Shown here in pieces: positions 11,290 through 11,502 of a DNA stretch of 11,502 nt. The first letter of the stretch is position 1, and each line of letters opens with the position of its first letter. The position numbers were made by a program, and so were the translations under genes. Source of the stretch: Myxococcales bacterium. GTDB lineage: Bacteria; Myxococcota_A; UBA9160; SMWR01. The notes under the pieces were generated by a model, which did not search any database, was not told the DNA's origin, and saw only the letters and a program-made list of their open reading frames with translations. The stretch is taken from the NCBI GenBank assembly GCA_022572485.1, contig JACZVU010000080.1, forward strand, positions 1 through 11,502. The letters are read 5' to 3'.

Positions 11290-11502
11290 TGCTGCGCGGG
11301 TTGGCTGCCTTGCTGCGGGCCGTGGCGACCTCGCTCGGGATGCTCGCAGTGTTCGCGGGCAGCGCGGCGGCGGGTCACATCAACGTCATTACGATCGACG
11401 GCTCGATCAATCCGGCGTCATCTGACTACCTGCAGGGCGCGATTCAGCAGAGCGAATCCGACGGCGCCGAAGCCCTGCTCATCGAGCTCGATACGCCGGG
11501 CG
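11286..11502 (+). CDS. NfeD-family membrane-bound ClpP-class serine protease, N-terminal part
   Basis: The window ends after 72 codons. The sequence starts MMLRGLAALLRAVATSLGML with a hydrophobic signal segment ending near GSAAAG (residues 25-30). It then reads INVITIDGSINPASSDYL (33-50) and LLIELDTPG (64-72), which are the first strands and oxyanion-region motif of NfeD1b-type ClpP-like proteases (typically IDTPGG follows). These membrane proteases usually pair with a stomatin/SPFH protein, which would be expected just downstream. The ATG at 11286 overlaps the coaBC stop by 4 bp and has GAGG (11273-11276) nine bases upstream; the adjacent ATG at 11289 is an alternative start. The catalytic Ser/Lys dyad lies beyond the window. 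Confidence 0.9.
   Translation, partial: MMLRGLAALLRAVATSLGMLAVFAGSAAAGHINVITIDGSINPASSDYLQGAIQQSESDGAEALLIELDTPG

Overview
The window is GC-rich and gene-dense, with lipoprotein-type signal peptides, a PBP4-type peptidase and a CoaBC/CoaD/RsmD housekeeping block. This suggests a Gram-negative bacterium, probably an uncultured lineage of the former Deltaproteobacteria (Myxococcota, Binatota or similar). That placement is an inference from gene content and style; no marker in the window fixes the phylum.

Layout. (1) Bases 1-610, plus strand: the tail of an unidentified gene, then a small exported, probably lipid-anchored protein resembling FMN-binding split-barrel proteins. (2) Bases 650-1838 are a scar. 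A minus-strand FG-GAP repeat protein gene has lost its 5' end at about base 1370, exactly where the 3' part of a plus-strand ISNCY-type transposase begins. That transposase is itself frameshifted, and the IS right end lies 2 bp from the stop codon of the next gene. (3) Bases 1841-5221, minus strand: a fused SpmA-SpmB membrane protein, an AmgK-like sugar kinase and a MurU-like nucleotidyltransferase, probably one transcription unit. (4) Bases 5460-7842: dacB (PBP4 family) on plus, divergent from spmAB. It converges with and overlaps by 16 bp a lytic transglycosylase gene on minus, which is preceded by a small DUF5658-like membrane protein. (5) Bases 7843-8884 are mostly non-coding: a direct repeat, a strong terminator-like hairpin, one orphan XRE-family regulator and a 477-bp gap. 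(6) Bases 8885-11502, plus strand: rsmD, coaD, coaBC and the start of an NfeD/ClpP-class membrane protease gene, closely spaced.

How the genes fit together. Regions 3 and 4 read as a cell-wall turnover neighbourhood. A transglycosylase and a D,D-carboxypeptidase/endopeptidase cut peptidoglycan in the periplasm. An anomeric amino-sugar kinase plus nucleotidyltransferase could return released MurNAc to the UDP-MurNAc pool. A SpmAB protein of unknown biochemical role sits between them. Region 6 is central metabolism: 16S rRNA methylation and the last common steps of coenzyme A synthesis.

I see no CRISPR array, tRNA, rRNA or intact mobile element. The most unusual items are the IS/FG-GAP breakpoint, the SpmAB-DacB-AmgK-MurU-transglycosylase grouping, and the repeat structure upstream of the DUF5658-transglycosylase pair. 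I do not see an obviously new defence or conflict system.
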